A stretch of 64,000 nt of DNA from Alitta virens. Lineage: Eukaryota; Annelida; Polychaeta; Phyllodocida; Nereididae. The position numbers and the translations under genes were made by a program. The DNA is taken from the NCBI GenBank assembly GCA_932294295.1, contig OW028577.1, forward strand, positions 8,638,001 through 8,702,000, given 5' to 3'. Shown in pieces: positions 1 through 12,637 of the stretch. The notes under the pieces are model-generated. The model was given only the letters and a program-made list of their open reading frames with translations, had not been told where the DNA came from and did no database searches. Every line of letters begins with the position of its first letter. The first letter of the stretch is position 1.

Positions 1-560
1 AGAAAAGGAGCATCCCGGGGACAAAACGTGGGAGTCCCTGGTTGATGACCATCTTTGCATGGTAAAAAACCTCTTGGAGGTTTACCAGGATCAAACTCTG
101 GTGTTCGTTTCGGGCATGCTCCCTAGGATTGACAGGTACAATCAAATTAAGTTATATTAACTAAGATTTGTAAAAAGAATATAATGTACTTGCAATATTC
201 CAGTGCTTGCTGATATAATAGAATCATATGTTCCCAACACCTGAGTTGCTGACAGTCGAAACAAAATGCAAATTCATATGATGTTTTATTTGGCAAAACA
301 ATTGATTTGTATGCTTAAGCCCTCCTTCTTGTGTATACTTTTAAAACATTTATCATGTGTAACGTTATAAACAGTATGCTTATATTTGATTGTTTTCAGT
401 GAGGAGCTAGCAGTACTTGTCTCAGTGTACAACAATGAGAGCTGGCTGCTGCTCTGAGTCACTTCCCTCGGGTGGGCTTCCTTGTCAATGGAAGAGACTA
501 CCTTTTTAGGTATATATACACAACATTCTCAGTGCTCAGCTTGTGCAAAAAAAGAAACCT
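1..560 (+). pseudogene. SGNH/GDSL-hydrolase-like fragment, broken
   Basis: Bases 2-139 are open and encode a peptide ending in a segment like VFVSGMLPRIDR, which resembles the sugar-esterase core of SGNH hydrolases found in transposon-borne proteins. A GT follows at 140. After an AG near 400 the similarity resumes, and after a frame slip near 440 a stretch containing LSHFPRVGFLVNGRDYLF follows. The frame change and lack of a start make this a relic, or an exon pair cut by the window edge. The family call rests on my reading of short motifs only. It could be the end of a retroelement ORF. Confidence 0.35.
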
Positions 561-2048
561 GTATGACTGTGATATGGATGTTAAAAGATTGATTATTGTG
601 CTTGGGGATACGTCGCATGCAATCATTTGTTTTAACCCTACAGTGCGATATTCTTAAAGCAGAGCCTTTCTGTTTTGTGTTTAAGTGCTTACGCTAATTT
701 ACAGGGTTGGCATGGTTTTGTCTATACCATAAGTTTAAGATATTAGCATCTCATGTTCTGATGCTTTCTTTAACATTTTTCATTTGCATTTGTATATTAT
801 CATTTGCATGAAAACCGTTTGTGTATCATTTAAGTTAATAATATAGAATGCATGTTATTAAGAATGATGTAACTATCCCATGTTGAGTTGCTACCTGAGT
901 GTGTCCATGAGGGCATCACGGTTATGCATTTGTTTCAGTGTGCAATTTATGTCTCGCCAAATAAATGTCAAGTTTCTGTCTATGCTTATACAATCTCCGC
1001 TCATTATCTTTATTGCATTGAGTACATTTGCAGCCATCTAAGAGCTGAGAAGAATACAATATTTAAAACTGGGAAGAAAGCGAGATAAAGACAATGATTG
1101 ACTTTTTGTGCATTTCATGAATTTTTTCCTTTTGTGTACATTTAATATGCTTTTGATTTATTACATGCCACCTAATATATACCTTGATTGTGTATTAATA
1201 AACATATATAAATATATAAACGTGGCAAAACTTAGAAGACCTCATAAGTATTTAAGTAAGCTAGTGCTATTCCAAAAGAGATGCCTGGTGCAAGTTTTTA
1301 GACCGCACCCTGTACATATATTTAATTCAATGACATTATGTTTCTTATGGTTAAAAAAATTGGTAGTGTTGAAAATTTGTATCAAATTTCGGCTAAGTCT
1401 GACCTTGACCTTCAGTTTTAAAGAATCTGTAACTGGAAGTAATTATTGTACTATCTTATCATGTAAGACGACCATTCACTCTAATATGTTTTAGGAGATG
1501 GGGTAAAGATCACAAGACTGAATATGAAACTTTCAGATGCTTTTCCTTTCCATTGAATATCTGCACAAAACTTCAGTACCATCCACAGTGAAGTGGTAAT
1601 GTGTTAACTTTGATGATGGTTTAATGTTTTATTATAAATACTGCTGTTTAAATGGTTATGACAGTAAGTAAGTTGGTTATATGTGAAAGCTCTCAGGTTT
1701 TTTTACTAAATATATCTAGTTTTATATCAACCTGACCCTGCTCTGGGCTCTTTGACAAAAACCTAAACACTTTTCCCACCATCATACTGCAAAAATCCAA
1801 TGTTTTAATTACAGTGTTCTACAACAGACACTCTTCCGAGAAGCACATGATAAAATTGAGGGGGGGGGGGGGCTATCTGGTTATCTAAGTGCTCCAAATA
1901 GGAAACACTTTATTGGCAATTTAAAGATGGCTGTTAGTTTGTACTAAAGATAAAGGTGACTATATCGCAAAAAATATCGCAAATAACTACTTTGAAAGCC
2001 CATCTTTGCTCTTAAGGCTGCTCTAATTTCGGACATAATTTAGTTGCC
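561..2048. other. intergenic, no gene seen
   Basis: A+T-rich sequence with only short, low-complexity ORFs that I cannot support as genes. It contains a run of 13 G at 1860-1872. The stretch just upstream of 2049 presumably holds the promoter and 5' UTR of the aldehyde dehydrogenase gene, but I see no clear TATA box. Confidence 0.5.
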
Positions 2049-5000
2049 ATGGCAAATTACCCTCCTCCAATCACCAACCCCAAGATCCAGTACACCCAGG
2101 TAAGTTAATATTTGATGCACTTGTCTGTATCATGCAAGAGTCAGTCAAACCAGTTCGTCTGAATTTTGCAATATTGTGGATTCTAAATTTCAAGGACCTT
2201 ATTCAACTTTGCCCATATTCTGTACCTGAACATAAAATTACAGTAGGATTGACTGTCACCATTTTGAATGAATCTCCTGAAAACTGCCAAATTTAGTTGG
2301 GCATAGAGGGCGTTGCATTGGATAATGTGACAATATAGAATGGTCTGTGAATGCAAATACAACAAAACAGTAAAATGCATATGATTAGTAATTATTACTG
2401 AGAGTTCAATTTACTTCGCTTTCTATTGTAATTGTCAGACTTCACATTCTTTCAGTGTCAAGTATTTTTGCAGAACTGGTGTTGTAATGACTTTTGGTGG
2501 GTCCCTTGGTCAATTGAAATAATCCGATGTAACTGTTGACTTAATGTACATACAGTTCAACCATGAAGTTTAAGTGCAAGAGCAGTACAGTATGATTCAG
2601 GAGAGTTCAGATTAAAGGGGGTTCACACTATCATGGATAATAGCTACGTATTACCACGTATAAAAATATTTTTTCTCTTGTTCATCCTGGGCCAAACGTG
2701 ATCAACTCGCCGGGCGTTTCAAGGATACTCCTGCTAATCCATAGGACGCACCTGTTCGGGCTTGACCACTCACGACCAAACGTGGAGGGGGCAATACTTT
2801 TTAAACATGTTTAAAACTTAAGCGGACGTTCTACAAATAAATTGTTTATATTAGTTATAATACGGATGCCTCACGGATGATCAAGGATGCCTCAAGGATG
2901 CCTCATGGATGCCTCATGTATGCCTCATGTATGCCTGACGACGGACGTTTGGCGAGCGTTTGACAACGTTTGGCGAGTGTTTTACGGAAGTCCGGGGAAC
3001 TATCTACAATTGCCCCATGTACGCTCGTAGAAAGAAGTTATACGTGATTAACAGAGCCACAAGTGAGCACGAATAGTCAATTTTTGACATTGTACATTGT
3101 GTATGGTTTCCTGTATACATTTTGTATTGTCTATTTGTGAAGATTTAATCCAAGATGAAACTATGTTCTCTCTACAGCAATGCATGCTTTTTTTACCTTA
3201 GAAGGTCACATACACACATTTCTACAGTTATCTGCAAGTTAGCAGCAACATATCACTTGATATCACTAACTAAATGATCTTGTTTTGTTGATTGATTGAT
3301 GCAGGTGTTGCTTTATTTATATCATTAATTCATCAGTTAATTACAGTTACACGGAAAAAAAAAAAAACATAAGCTGATGCCAAGTGGCATATATAGCTCA
3401 TACAATAAAATTAATAATTATCTGTACTACAATGGTGGTGAAACAAAGGAAATAATAATGATTAGACAAAAAATAGAAAAAAAAAAAAAAAAGAAATATT
3501 ATAGAAAACAACATCAATAAACTGAATGACAATTTTAGAAATAAAATTGATGTCAATAACATGTGAATATTTTATAATTATTATAATTATTACCATAACG
3601 GATCATTACACTGAAGTAGAAAAAACTTTAACCTTCTTTTATAACAACTGAGACTACATTTTCGATCTATTTTATCATTAAGGATATTAAATACCTTCAC
3701 CCCTGTATATCTAACTCTCTTTTGCGATAATACTGATGTGCACACAGGAATCTGGAATAGACCTTGACCTCTAGTATTGTATATGAAAGCATTTAAACAA
3801 AAGAATTCTATAAAAACACGAGGCAATTTACCTGTCTTATATTTAAACATAAATATTGCCACAGAATATTTGTATAATTTGTTTACAGATAGAACTTTCA
3901 ATTCAGAAAACAAGACCTTTGACTCAAATATTCTAGGAAAATTTCTTTTGTAACTTTAGAATTGGCAGTAAATATGTTTCATAAGCACTGCCCCATGAAT
4001 CTATGCAATACGTCAGGTGAGGATAAATAAAACTATAATACAGAGTTAATAAAGTGTTGCTATTCAAAGATTTTCGAGCTTTTGAAATAATTCCAATACT
4101 TTTTGAAATCTTATTTTTTATACTATTGATTTGTTCAACCCATGATACAGTATTATCAATTATAAACCCCAAAAATTTTATAGATTTTACATTCAACAGC
4201 TGTTTGCCGTCCAGTATGACTGGTGGTAGATCGCCTGGTACAGTTTTTCTTTTTGGTCTGAAAATTATGTAACATGTTTTATCTATATTAACAGAAAGTT
4301 TATTTGCTCTCATCCAAGTTACTACTTTAATGATTCGTTATTAACACTGCTGACAAGATTATACAAATCATTTCCAGTAATATAAAGGCTAGTATCATCT
4401 GCATACATCAGTGGAAATAGTTTGCCAAAAACATTTACAAGGTCGTTAATATATATAATAAATAACAGGGGTCCCAAAAATTTTTTTAAAATCTTATGTC
4501 TGAATGACACATATGCATGTACATGTACATTATTGTACAATTTAATGGTATAGAGATTAAGGATGTCTTTTAACATTTGATAAATTGCATTTTTATCAAT
4601 GTGGATTGTGGAATCGATGGTGTACAGTCTTATGATGAATTATTATGGGCCTAGTTACTGCATCTTGGTGGGACATAAAGATTTTGTGTCAAGTGCAGGT
4701 CGTGAAAATATCCGGCACTCAAAATTCAAAAAGTCATTCATAACACACAGACCATGGGAACTGTAGAAAACAGTTAGTTTCATAAAATATGGTTGACTCT
4801 AGACAGCTGTAGTGACCTTCAAGCCAGCTGCTTCTGTCTACTCTTAACTTCTAGTCGGCTTGAAAAAAAAATACCTTGGTGAATGATATCTGATATGGTG
4901 CTGCACAGTTCTGGCTAGTGGAAGGTAGCATCATATAGCAGAAGTTGTCTAGCTTTGTCTGGGTTCTTTTTCACAGGCCGTTTTTAATGAAACTAACTTG

Positions 5001-8000
5001 TAATTATGTAAGTCCCCTAGAGCCATATTTTTGCAATTGGTAGAATTTATAGAAGTTTACGATAATAATTGAACGAAATTATAATTGTAGGTATTTCTAG
5101 ACATTTTGACTAGTTCTGACTTTATGAGAGTTTGTCAGGCTAGTTAACATCCTGACATAATGTCGTTTTGGGAATTGTAAATTCCCTTTTGCTGATGACT
5201 TAATTCAGACAACCACTGGGGGCCCGGGTTCAATTCCCAACTTGGATGGCTGTTTCGCCCTTCGTCTCATTGCCATGGTCCCTGCTTGTCCTAATAAGCC
5301 CAAAAGGTGCAGAAAAACAGGGTGGAAAGCCCTAATCCACCCATCCACCCTTAATTCAGACATTTAGTTGGCAAGTTTGAGTTAAAGTGGTTCCGTTTAA
5401 AGCATGATGTCCCTTTGATAGCAATGACGACTAATCTTGAATTCACACCACGCCATACATGGGAGTCATAGTCTTGGCTCCATGCATGATACAATTTATA
5501 ACTTCACTGTCTTTTTTTAATATTTATTGGGTACATAACTGATCGATCCATAATATATATTATTATATCTGATTATTGTTAGTACTTGTAGACTTTCGCA
5601 GCATTGCTGGCATTGTGGGCCAGTCTAACCAGACCATGATGATCTGTGTGATGCAGATGCTACACAGTAGTACACACCATACAATTTATAACTGTACTGT
5701 TTCTTTGTGCTTGTAGTTGTTCATCAACAATGAATGGGTAAACTCTGCATCTGGGAAGACCTTCCCAGTCCTCAACCCAGCAACTGGAGAAGTGGCTGCC
5801 CAGATCCAAGAAGGTGACAAGGCTGATGTGGACAAAGCGGTGAAGGCAGCCAAGGCAGCTTTCAGGAGGGGTTCAGAATGGCGCAAGATGGATGCCTCCA
5901 AGAGGGGCAGACTCTTAGAAAAGTTGGCTGACCTTATGGTCAGGGATGTCCAACAGTTGGCTGTACGTTTTAAGGACAATTAAGATTCAAATATTTTCTT
6001 CATAGCCAGGATATTAATTACAATACAGGGTGTTGACCAAAAAATTAACACTTGACCAATAATTAAATAAAACCTGCCGTTTAATTACAAATTTAGGACC
6101 CGGAGATACCATTATGTTTTTTTTTCTAAACTACACTGACTTGATTGACAGAGCTTGCAAACTTTAGACAATGGCAAGCCTTACATTGACTCTTGCTTCG
6201 AAGTTGTTAGAGGGGCCGATGGGGCCAGGTACTTTGCAGGGTGGGCTGACAAGAACCCTGGACAAACGCCGTCAGTTGGTAAGCCAATATTAAGAGGTGT
6301 TTGTCACTATAATATGTCAAGTGTGTCTGATAATGTTCAACTAAAATAACCAATTTCCTACTTACAGATGGTGAGTACTTCACATACACTCGCCATGAGC
6401 CAGTTGGTATTTGTGCCCAAATTATTCCAGTAAGTAAAAACACGAACACCACATCGCTAAATTCACACAAGATCAGTCATCACATAGTTACAATTGATTA
6501 AAGTAAATATGGAAGAACAAATGAAATACTTCTGTTGTCTAGTTGTTACAAAGAGCATTAATTTCTGTTTTCATCGTACATACTCAAATTGGCCCCAGCC
6601 ATTGCCATGGGCAATGTCATCATCATCAAACCAGCTGAACAAACACCTTTGACTGCTTTACATATTGCTGCCCTGGCTAAAGAGGTACTTTTGAGTTTCA
6701 TATATTCTATGATATATTCTATATTATATCAAACCAGAATCTCTACACATTTCTCAATGGACATGTATTTTCTTATTTTCTTTTTCAGGCTGGTTTCCCA
6801 CCAGGTGTCATTAATGTCGTGCCTGATATGGTCCAACTGCTGGTGCTGCCCTCTCTGAACATATGGATGTCAACAAAGTTGCTTTCACAGGTTCAACAGA
6901 GGTACAATAATATATAATCATCAAAATGTTAGAACATTGCATCAAATTAATGATAAGCAATATTAGTAAGCATGAGCAGAAAATAATCTCTTTTTGTCTT
7001 TTAGGTCGGAAAACTGATCCAACAAGCTGCTGGCAAATCTAACCTGAAAAGAGTTACCTTGGAATTGGGTGGCAAGAGCCCTCTTATAGTTTACCCTGAT
7101 GTTGATGGTGAGTTATTATTGTAACAATAAACCAACTACAGTACTATTCATAACAAACGTGCAAGTTAAAGGATTGTCCAGAACAGGAAACTGCTACCAA
7201 AGCTGAAATAAGATGAACCAACCTTATAGTTGACAAAATTTAAACCCCACAGTCATTACTCCAAAATAAATACTTTGTTACAATTAAAGATGTGCCTTCT
7301 TGCAGTTTTAAATATCATTGATCGAGTATGTAACAATTGACAAGATATTATGAACCATGAGGATATATACCCTTTAGTGATAGATCTAGTTGACAGTGTT
7401 AGATTGTTGAGAAGCTCCAGCACTGAATGTAAGGGTTTTACTGTTACAATGTATAAGAATATAATTTTGTCTGTTACAGTGAACTATGCAGTGGAGGTGG
7501 CTCACTTCGGCCTCTTCTCCAACATGGGCCAATGCTGCACTGCCAGCTCCAGGATATTTGTCCACGAATCCATTTATGACCAGTTTGTGGTTAAAGCTGT
7601 AGAAAAGGCACAGAAGAGAGTAATTGGTGACCCCTGGGACCCTAAGACTCAAAATGGACCCCAGGTTTGTGGTTTTTGCCGTAAAGACACCAAATCAACC
7701 TAGATTAAACTTATATTTTCCATTTGACCCTGTAAGGTCATTCGGGTCTGTGATGGTTACCATGCAGATAACTAGACCTGTGTAGGCATAATTCATGATA
7801 AGTGGAGAGCACATTTCGCAAAGCCCTGTGTTGGCCACTGGGTTTGAGGTATTCACCCCACACCTGGTCATGAGGAAGCCCAGGATTGCTCTTGAAAGAT
7901 GTGAATGACCTTATTACAAGTCGAGATGTCGTTAAATATATTTAAAGAACTAACTAACTTTCATTTGGCAAATTCATTTCTTGCTTTCTAAATCAGATCG

Positions 8001-9417
8001 ATGAAGAGCAAATGAACAAAATCCTGGAATTGATCGAAAGTGGCAAGAAAGAGGGTGCAAAATTGCATTGCGGAGGAGGTCGCAAAGGCAACAAGGGATA
8101 CTTCATTGAGAACACTGTGTTTTCCAATGTCACGGACAACATGAGAATTGCCAAGGAGGAAGTATGTATCAATTGTGCAACCCAACCCAAACACAATGTT
8201 ATCATAAAAATAAATTACAACATGGTCATAGCAAGGTTTTGCACGGAATTTAAATCTTTCTTTTTGAATCTGTTGTATCTGTTATATAAGCATAACAAAT
8301 CACTGATGACTCATCTCATGGCTCCAATACTTTTTGAAACTAATAAACTGGCCAACAGAACTGTAACTCAAGCATATAAACAGTGGTCAAAGTGGACTTA
8401 TATTTTTGGAGGGTGCTGTTATTCTATTAGATGAGCAATGTCTCGTGAGCATATGCTATGTATAGTGTACGTGCTCCATATTTCTATCAATGCTATTATG
8501 GGGAGGGGGCCTGGGGGTCTAGCTCAGTGTTAGCATGCTGGGCTTCCAACCACTGGGACCAGGGTTCAATTCCCAGTCAAGCCTAAGTTGGGTGGCTGTT
8601 TTATCCATCATCTCATTGCCAAGGTCCATGCCTGTCCTAATTAGCCAATCAGGTGCAGAAATACAGTGCGTAAAGGCCTAATCCATCCACCCACCTTTCA
8701 ATGCTATTATCATTTCTCTCCTGTTCCGAACAGATCTTTGGACCAGTCCAGCAAATCATGAAGTTCAAGGACACAGAAGAGGTCATAGACAGAGCCAACA
8801 CAACAACGTATGGTCTAGCAGCTGCAGTTCTCCCCAAAGACCTTGATAGGGCCATCACTGTTTCAAATGCTATTGAGGCCGGAACTGTCTGGTAACACTA
8901 AAAGCCTTTATACCTTATGGTCTACCAGTGTATATCCCATAGCAAGGTGGCCATAACATAAAGTTACCTTGGAACACTGTTTGACTAAATATATTTATGG
9001 TCACTTATGACTTTGCATCAGATATATGATTTTTATTAATATCATTTTAGGGTAAATTGCTACCATGCTGCCAACCGCCAGGCTCCCTTTGGAGGCTACA
9101 AAATGTCAGGATTTGGCAGAGAATAGTAAGTTGATTTTTTTTTATCACTGATTTTTTTTTGACATATTAGAATATTTTTTATTTAACAAAACGTTATAAT
9201 TAAACAACAAATTAAAATTATTTTTTTCTAGTGGTTCCTATGGAATTCAACAATACACTGAGGTCAAAACAGTAAGTATAGACTGAATAAGTTTTCACAT
9301 GTTCAATAAGTGTTAGTTTTTGTGATACATGCAGCCTAATTTTTTCAACTCTAAAATCAGGTTTTTTTTTTTTTTAACCTTCAGGTCACAATCAAAATTT
9401 CTCAGAAGAACTCATAA
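2049..9417 (+). CDS. aldehyde dehydrogenase, ALDH1/ALDH2 type, with two coding defects
   Basis: NAD-dependent oxidation of aldehydes (retinal or acetaldehyde class) in the cytosol; no mitochondrial leader is visible. Exons read by GT/AG and phase: 2049-2099, 5717-5962, 6152-6278, 6368-6429, ?-6684, 6789-6901, 7005-7107, 7480-7664, 7997-8161, 8734-8891, 9051-9125, 9232-9271, 9385-9417. Family motifs include [20 protein letters not shown] and the active-site [11 protein letters not shown] (catalytic Cys). The C-terminus [10 protein letters not shown] is nearly identical to vertebrate ALDH1A. Two defects are visible. No sequence between 6430 and 6588 encodes the WNFP segment (oxyanion-hole Asn), and no AG acceptor fits the fifth exon. 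Exon 6 is 113 nt instead of 114, missing one G in the GYGPTAG coding segment near 6829. Everything after the slip is conserved in the corrected frame. Either a very young pseudogene or an assembly error. Confidence 0.88.
2615..3060. repeat. short-repeat-rich element inside ALDH intron 1
   Basis: Begins with GGGGGTTCACACTATC-like sequence. It carries about six degenerate copies of GGATGCCTCA at 2865-2935, then repeated GTTTGGCGAG units at 2947-2990. Its G+C is higher than the flanks. The style resembles the element at 41,970-42,440: a 'gttcacac/gttcccac' opening followed by short repeated words. Possibly a non-autonomous DNA element; no terminal repeats were confirmed. Confidence 0.4.
3350..4600 (-). 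mobile_element. 5'-truncated LINE relic with reverse transcriptase
   Basis: Three adjacent minus-strand ORF pieces (4576-4322, 4313-3933, 3913-3590) read in order as the RT palm and C-terminal part of a non-LTR retrotransposon. [13 protein letters not shown] and the catalytic [12 protein letters not shown] lie at about 4,380-4,480, followed by a [12 protein letters not shown] region and a typical C-terminal segment. The pieces are in different frames, so the copy is dead. A-rich runs near 3355 and 3478 lie on the plus strand. The element sits antisense in ALDH intron 1. Confidence 0.8.
5200..5362 (+). mobile_element. tRNA-derived SINE, 5'-truncated copy
   Basis: Body 5212-5350 is flanked by 12-bp target duplications TTAATTCAGACA (5200-5211 and 5351-5362). 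It contains a B-box-like GGGTTCAATTCCC and then the family tail (CTCATTGCCATGGTCC, CCTAATAAGCC, AGGTGCAGAAA, CCATCCACCC) shared with the copy at 8500. The A-box half is missing. Confidence 0.85.
8487..8710 (+). mobile_element. tRNA-derived SINE, near full length
   Basis: Body 8500-8697 lies between 13-bp target duplications TCAATGCTATTAT (8487-8499, 8698-8710). The head has a pol III A box (TAGCTCAGTGTTAGCATG) and B box (GGTTCAATTCC). The tRNA-unrelated tail is shared with copies at 5212 and 26,223. It lies in the ALDH intron between exons 9 and 10. Confidence 0.9.
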
Positions 9418-9466
9418 ACGGAATAGGAAAGAAACTGAAAAGAAAATTGATATCTGCTGTTTATGA

Positions 9467-9472
9467 AATAAA
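9467..9472 (+). terminator. poly(A) signal of the ALDH gene
   Basis: AATAAA 50 bases after the ALDH stop codon (9415-9417), in the right place for the 3' UTR end. Confidence 0.6.
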
Positions 9473-9785
9473 TGGTTTTGGTTATCAATATAATTGTTCC
9501 TATCTCTTTTCAAATGGTACAAAATCAATGCATATGCAATGTATCTAGTAGGCAAAATTTGACAGAAGAAAAATAAATTATTGCAAAGATATTAGGCATT
9601 CAAATAAGTAACGGGTAAAAAGGCTCAAAAAGCAGAGAAAACATGAAAATTGATTCTTTTTCTGTACCAATTCTTTTTTGAGAGAAGCATCTAATTTAAG
9701 CACTAGCAGTGGTAAATACAAAGAAGGTGGTGGCAGAGGGTCCCAAGTCATTATATGCCCTGCTTTCAGACCCTGTCAGAAAGGA

Positions 9786-10026
9786 ATCAATAGTTCACTA
9801 TTTATTATTTATTAATTTATTTATCCACATTTGTATAGTGCTACAATTGAACAGTTCCTCACATGCTCTTAACACAAAATATAAAAAATATGTAAATATA
9901 CAGTAAGTTATTAATTTTTTTGAAAAGTAGAGTCTTAAGATTGCGTTTAAAAGAGTCAAAAGTGGGGATCAGTCTCAGATTTAGTGGCTTGCAGTCCATT
10001 CCACAATTTAGGCAAAACATAATGAT
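9786..10026 (-). mobile_element. LINE 3'-end relic
   Basis: The minus strand at about 10,020-9,910 encodes a segment containing LIPTFDSFKRNLKTLLF, the characteristic last helix of many non-LTR RT ORFs ('s...FK+.LKT.LF'). Only this end is present. It directly abuts the Polinton polymerase fossil on the other strand. 9,473-9,785 holds nothing recognisable. Confidence 0.5.
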
Positions 10027-10725
10027 CTCAAACAGGATTTTGTTATTCACATGAGACCTCAAAACCTCATCACCGCTAAAACTATCATGGACCAAATGGA
10101 GAAAGTCGTTCAATCTGATCAGAATCTCAGCATTGACAGTTCATTTCGAGTAGACATTGGGGTTCTTCAGCATGACAGTGGAGGAGGTCGGTCTTATGTT
10201 CGGAATGATCCCCGATATTCAGAACTCAGGAAAATACACAGAGCTCACCGTCAGGGACCTAAATCTCAAAAGGGACAGGCACTTTCACTGATGAGAAAGG
10301 TCCATCTACAGCTGTAAGGTCACCATAAGAGATATACCAAGATTTAAAGAACATCTTGACACCCAGATTATCCTCATCGACCAAGAACATACTATCTTAC
10401 ATGGAGGGAGATCTAGAGAAACTACAATTAATCTGTATAAGAATGACAAAGGTATTTGTGCTGTCATTGATATACAAGGATTACTTCACACCAGGCAGAT
10501 CTGTACAAAATGCCCCCAGATATACAGAAAAACCGATGAATGTCGACAGACCGTCTCTGCAACAGTCAAGCAAAACAGATATCCCCCTACCAATCACAAA
10601 TACCGATATCAAAGACAGGAATAATTCCATCATCAAGAAGAAATGTACAATTTTCACCCTGCGCAGCCCGAACCATCTACTGTGTGACCCCCATATTTTA
10701 AATACCACCAGCATTGATTTCACAA
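10027..10725 (+). pseudogene. fossil of a second Polinton protein-primed DNA polymerase (N-terminal part)
   Basis: Bases 10,027-10,315 encode a stretch with HMRPQNLITAKTIMDQMEKV and SIDSSFRVDIGV, then a GGGR segment. This is the conserved N-terminal region of Polinton PolB; compare TADVIMER at the end of exon 1 of the intact polymerase at 58,801-63,063. In another frame, 10,330-10,620 continues with a segment like FKEHLDTQIILIDQE and LYKNDKG, followed by CxxC pairs of the zinc-binding region. The frameshifts and the absence of palm motifs show a dead fragment. No terminal repeats were found here. The fragment differs strongly from the intact copy, so it belongs to another, older lineage. Confidence 0.7.
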
Positions 10726-11097
10726 TGAAGATGAATCTATGACTGAATACAAATGCTCCACTTTGAAACTTTCCACATTGAAGTTGGTTTAAACAGACTG
10801 CTTTTTTTTTCGTTTTTAGTTCGTTTTTTTATTTTATAAAAAGCTATTGTGAAGACTTTGTTTTTGTCATTTTCTAATATACACATTAATCAAAGTTGAA
10901 ATGACACAGAAGTCAGTTTTGAAATTCCATTAAATACAATATATATGCTAGCTCAATGAAATTATTAACCGCATCGTACAAGAATTGTAGGGTTGCCACT
11001 TTGAGCTAGTTGCAATAGATAAAAACAGATTTTTAAAGTATAATGTTCATCGATAGATTTAATTGTAAGCCAATTTCTGAGAGGTCTTAACTAATGC

Positions 11098-12637
11098 TTA
11101 TAAATAGATATTTTTGTAGTCAAACATTAGGAAATCAAGGTCGTAAATCTTTCTGAGTTTGTACTTGAGGCTCGTAGTCAGTTGTTCGAAGTAAAAAGCA
11201 GCTGTTTTCCAGTCGTTTGGTGTTGGAGATGTCGGTCCAAATTCTGGAGACAATGCTTGTAGTGAAGAGTTTCTTGTTAGATGTCTTAATATATGAGGAA
11301 AATCTTCATTAAGAGTCTCCAGTTTTGCTACATAATCATATTTAACAACACAAGGGTGGCACAGAGTCTGATACTGATGCCAATGAGGGTTAAACTTATG
11401 CCTGGTTGTTATGTTAAAACCAATTTCTGCAACGTAATTTGCAAATTTTTTGAAGTCCAAAACTTCGTTTGCTTCTGTATGATTAGTCTGATTTTTGTTT
11501 CCTTGGAACTTCTCATAATAATGTCGATTGATTGTTTCTGTGTACAGCGTTCTGAAAACTCCATCATAATTTTTCTCAAACTTATCCCTGTAGGCTGACA
11601 GTAAGCGAATTGAAGGGTGTCTCACCGCCGTGAACTTGAAATAGTTATCCAAACGATATTTTATTCCCTCTTCATCAAACGCTGACAGGTGTTTTAATCC
11701 AACATAGGCATTAAATTGTGGTGTATGCAGAAAGGAATTTGGGTAGATTTTTAGAAGCTGAAGAAACTTATCACGTGTCCAATTTGTTTCCTCTTTTATG
11801 TGTGGATGTTGGTTTAAAATGCTTTCTGGCAAAAGACTCACAATCCTTCTTATGTGGATCATTGGACTTGTCAAGGCTAGTACTTTAATCCAGTTTGTAC
11901 AACCAGCCTTTGGTATATTGCAATAAATGACTTTCCTTCTGTCATCTACTAGCAGGTAGTGAAAGTCCTTTGGCTTGAGTGATCTGGATATGTTGATGTA
12001 CTGGCAGACATCTTGTATTCTGGCAAGTCTTTTCAATTGGACCCAGTTGTCAGAGATGTTATCTAAGTGTGGTCCATCTTCTTGCATCACAAAGATTTCT
12101 GCAAGTATATCATGAAATTGCAAATGATTAGTTTATTGTATATTGTATCAGAAACATAAAACTAATCAAAAGGAAAGTCGGTCCGGCAACAAAATGACAA
12201 AATCATTTGTGAGGTGAAGTGGGTGCATAAGTTTCTTTCAGAAAATGTTCAGAAACTTTTGAGGGGTTATTGAAATGTTTGTGGTACTGTCAACTGAAAT
12301 CCACTTACTGTAACTATATAGTGCTCCAGCGGGCAGTTTTAACTATGGGATAAATAGCATTTCTAAGAACAAATAATATTTGAGAGACCTTCCCATCTGT
12401 CTCTCTCTCATGCATCATAGCTTTAACAGCATGATTTTAATTCATATATCAGAAAATAATTAAACAGATAATATAGCGCACACATGTATGCTGGACCTTA
12501 CCTTCTCCACATAGACCTGTTGTTGAGAAAATCAGCACGAGGCCCAAATGTTGCAAAATAAATCCTGTTGACAGAATAATCATCAAAAACAAAGCTATCT
12601 TTATCTTGGAGCATGGTGACTGGTGTATGAGGTGCAT
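11098..12637 (-). CDS. carbohydrate sulfotransferase (CHST8-14 / HNK-1ST type)
   Basis: Golgi type II membrane enzyme that transfers sulfate from PAPS to a glycan. The acceptor is unknown; chondroitin/dermatan or HNK-1-type are possible. Two exons: 12,502-12,637 (ATG at 12,637, signal anchor near residues 12-38) and 11,098-12,098. The junction is G|AA, for a total of 378 aa, normal for the family. The 5'-phosphosulfate loop NIPKAGCTNWIKVL is near residue 106 and the 3'-phosphate motif VRHPSIRLLSAYRDKF near 210. Several NxS/T sites fit a luminal domain. The acceptor CAG at 12,099-12,101 precludes the in-frame ATG at 12,123 as the true start. The gene is convergent with ALDH; 10,726-11,097 contains only its presumed 3' UTR. 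Confidence 0.92.

Noticed and set aside
888..1494. Plus-strand ORFs before ALDH
   Set aside because: A+T-rich chance ORFs without codon bias or motif.
8500..8697. tRNA gene
   Set aside because: A and B boxes are present but the cloverleaf is not intact and the unit has target duplications and other copies; it is a SINE.
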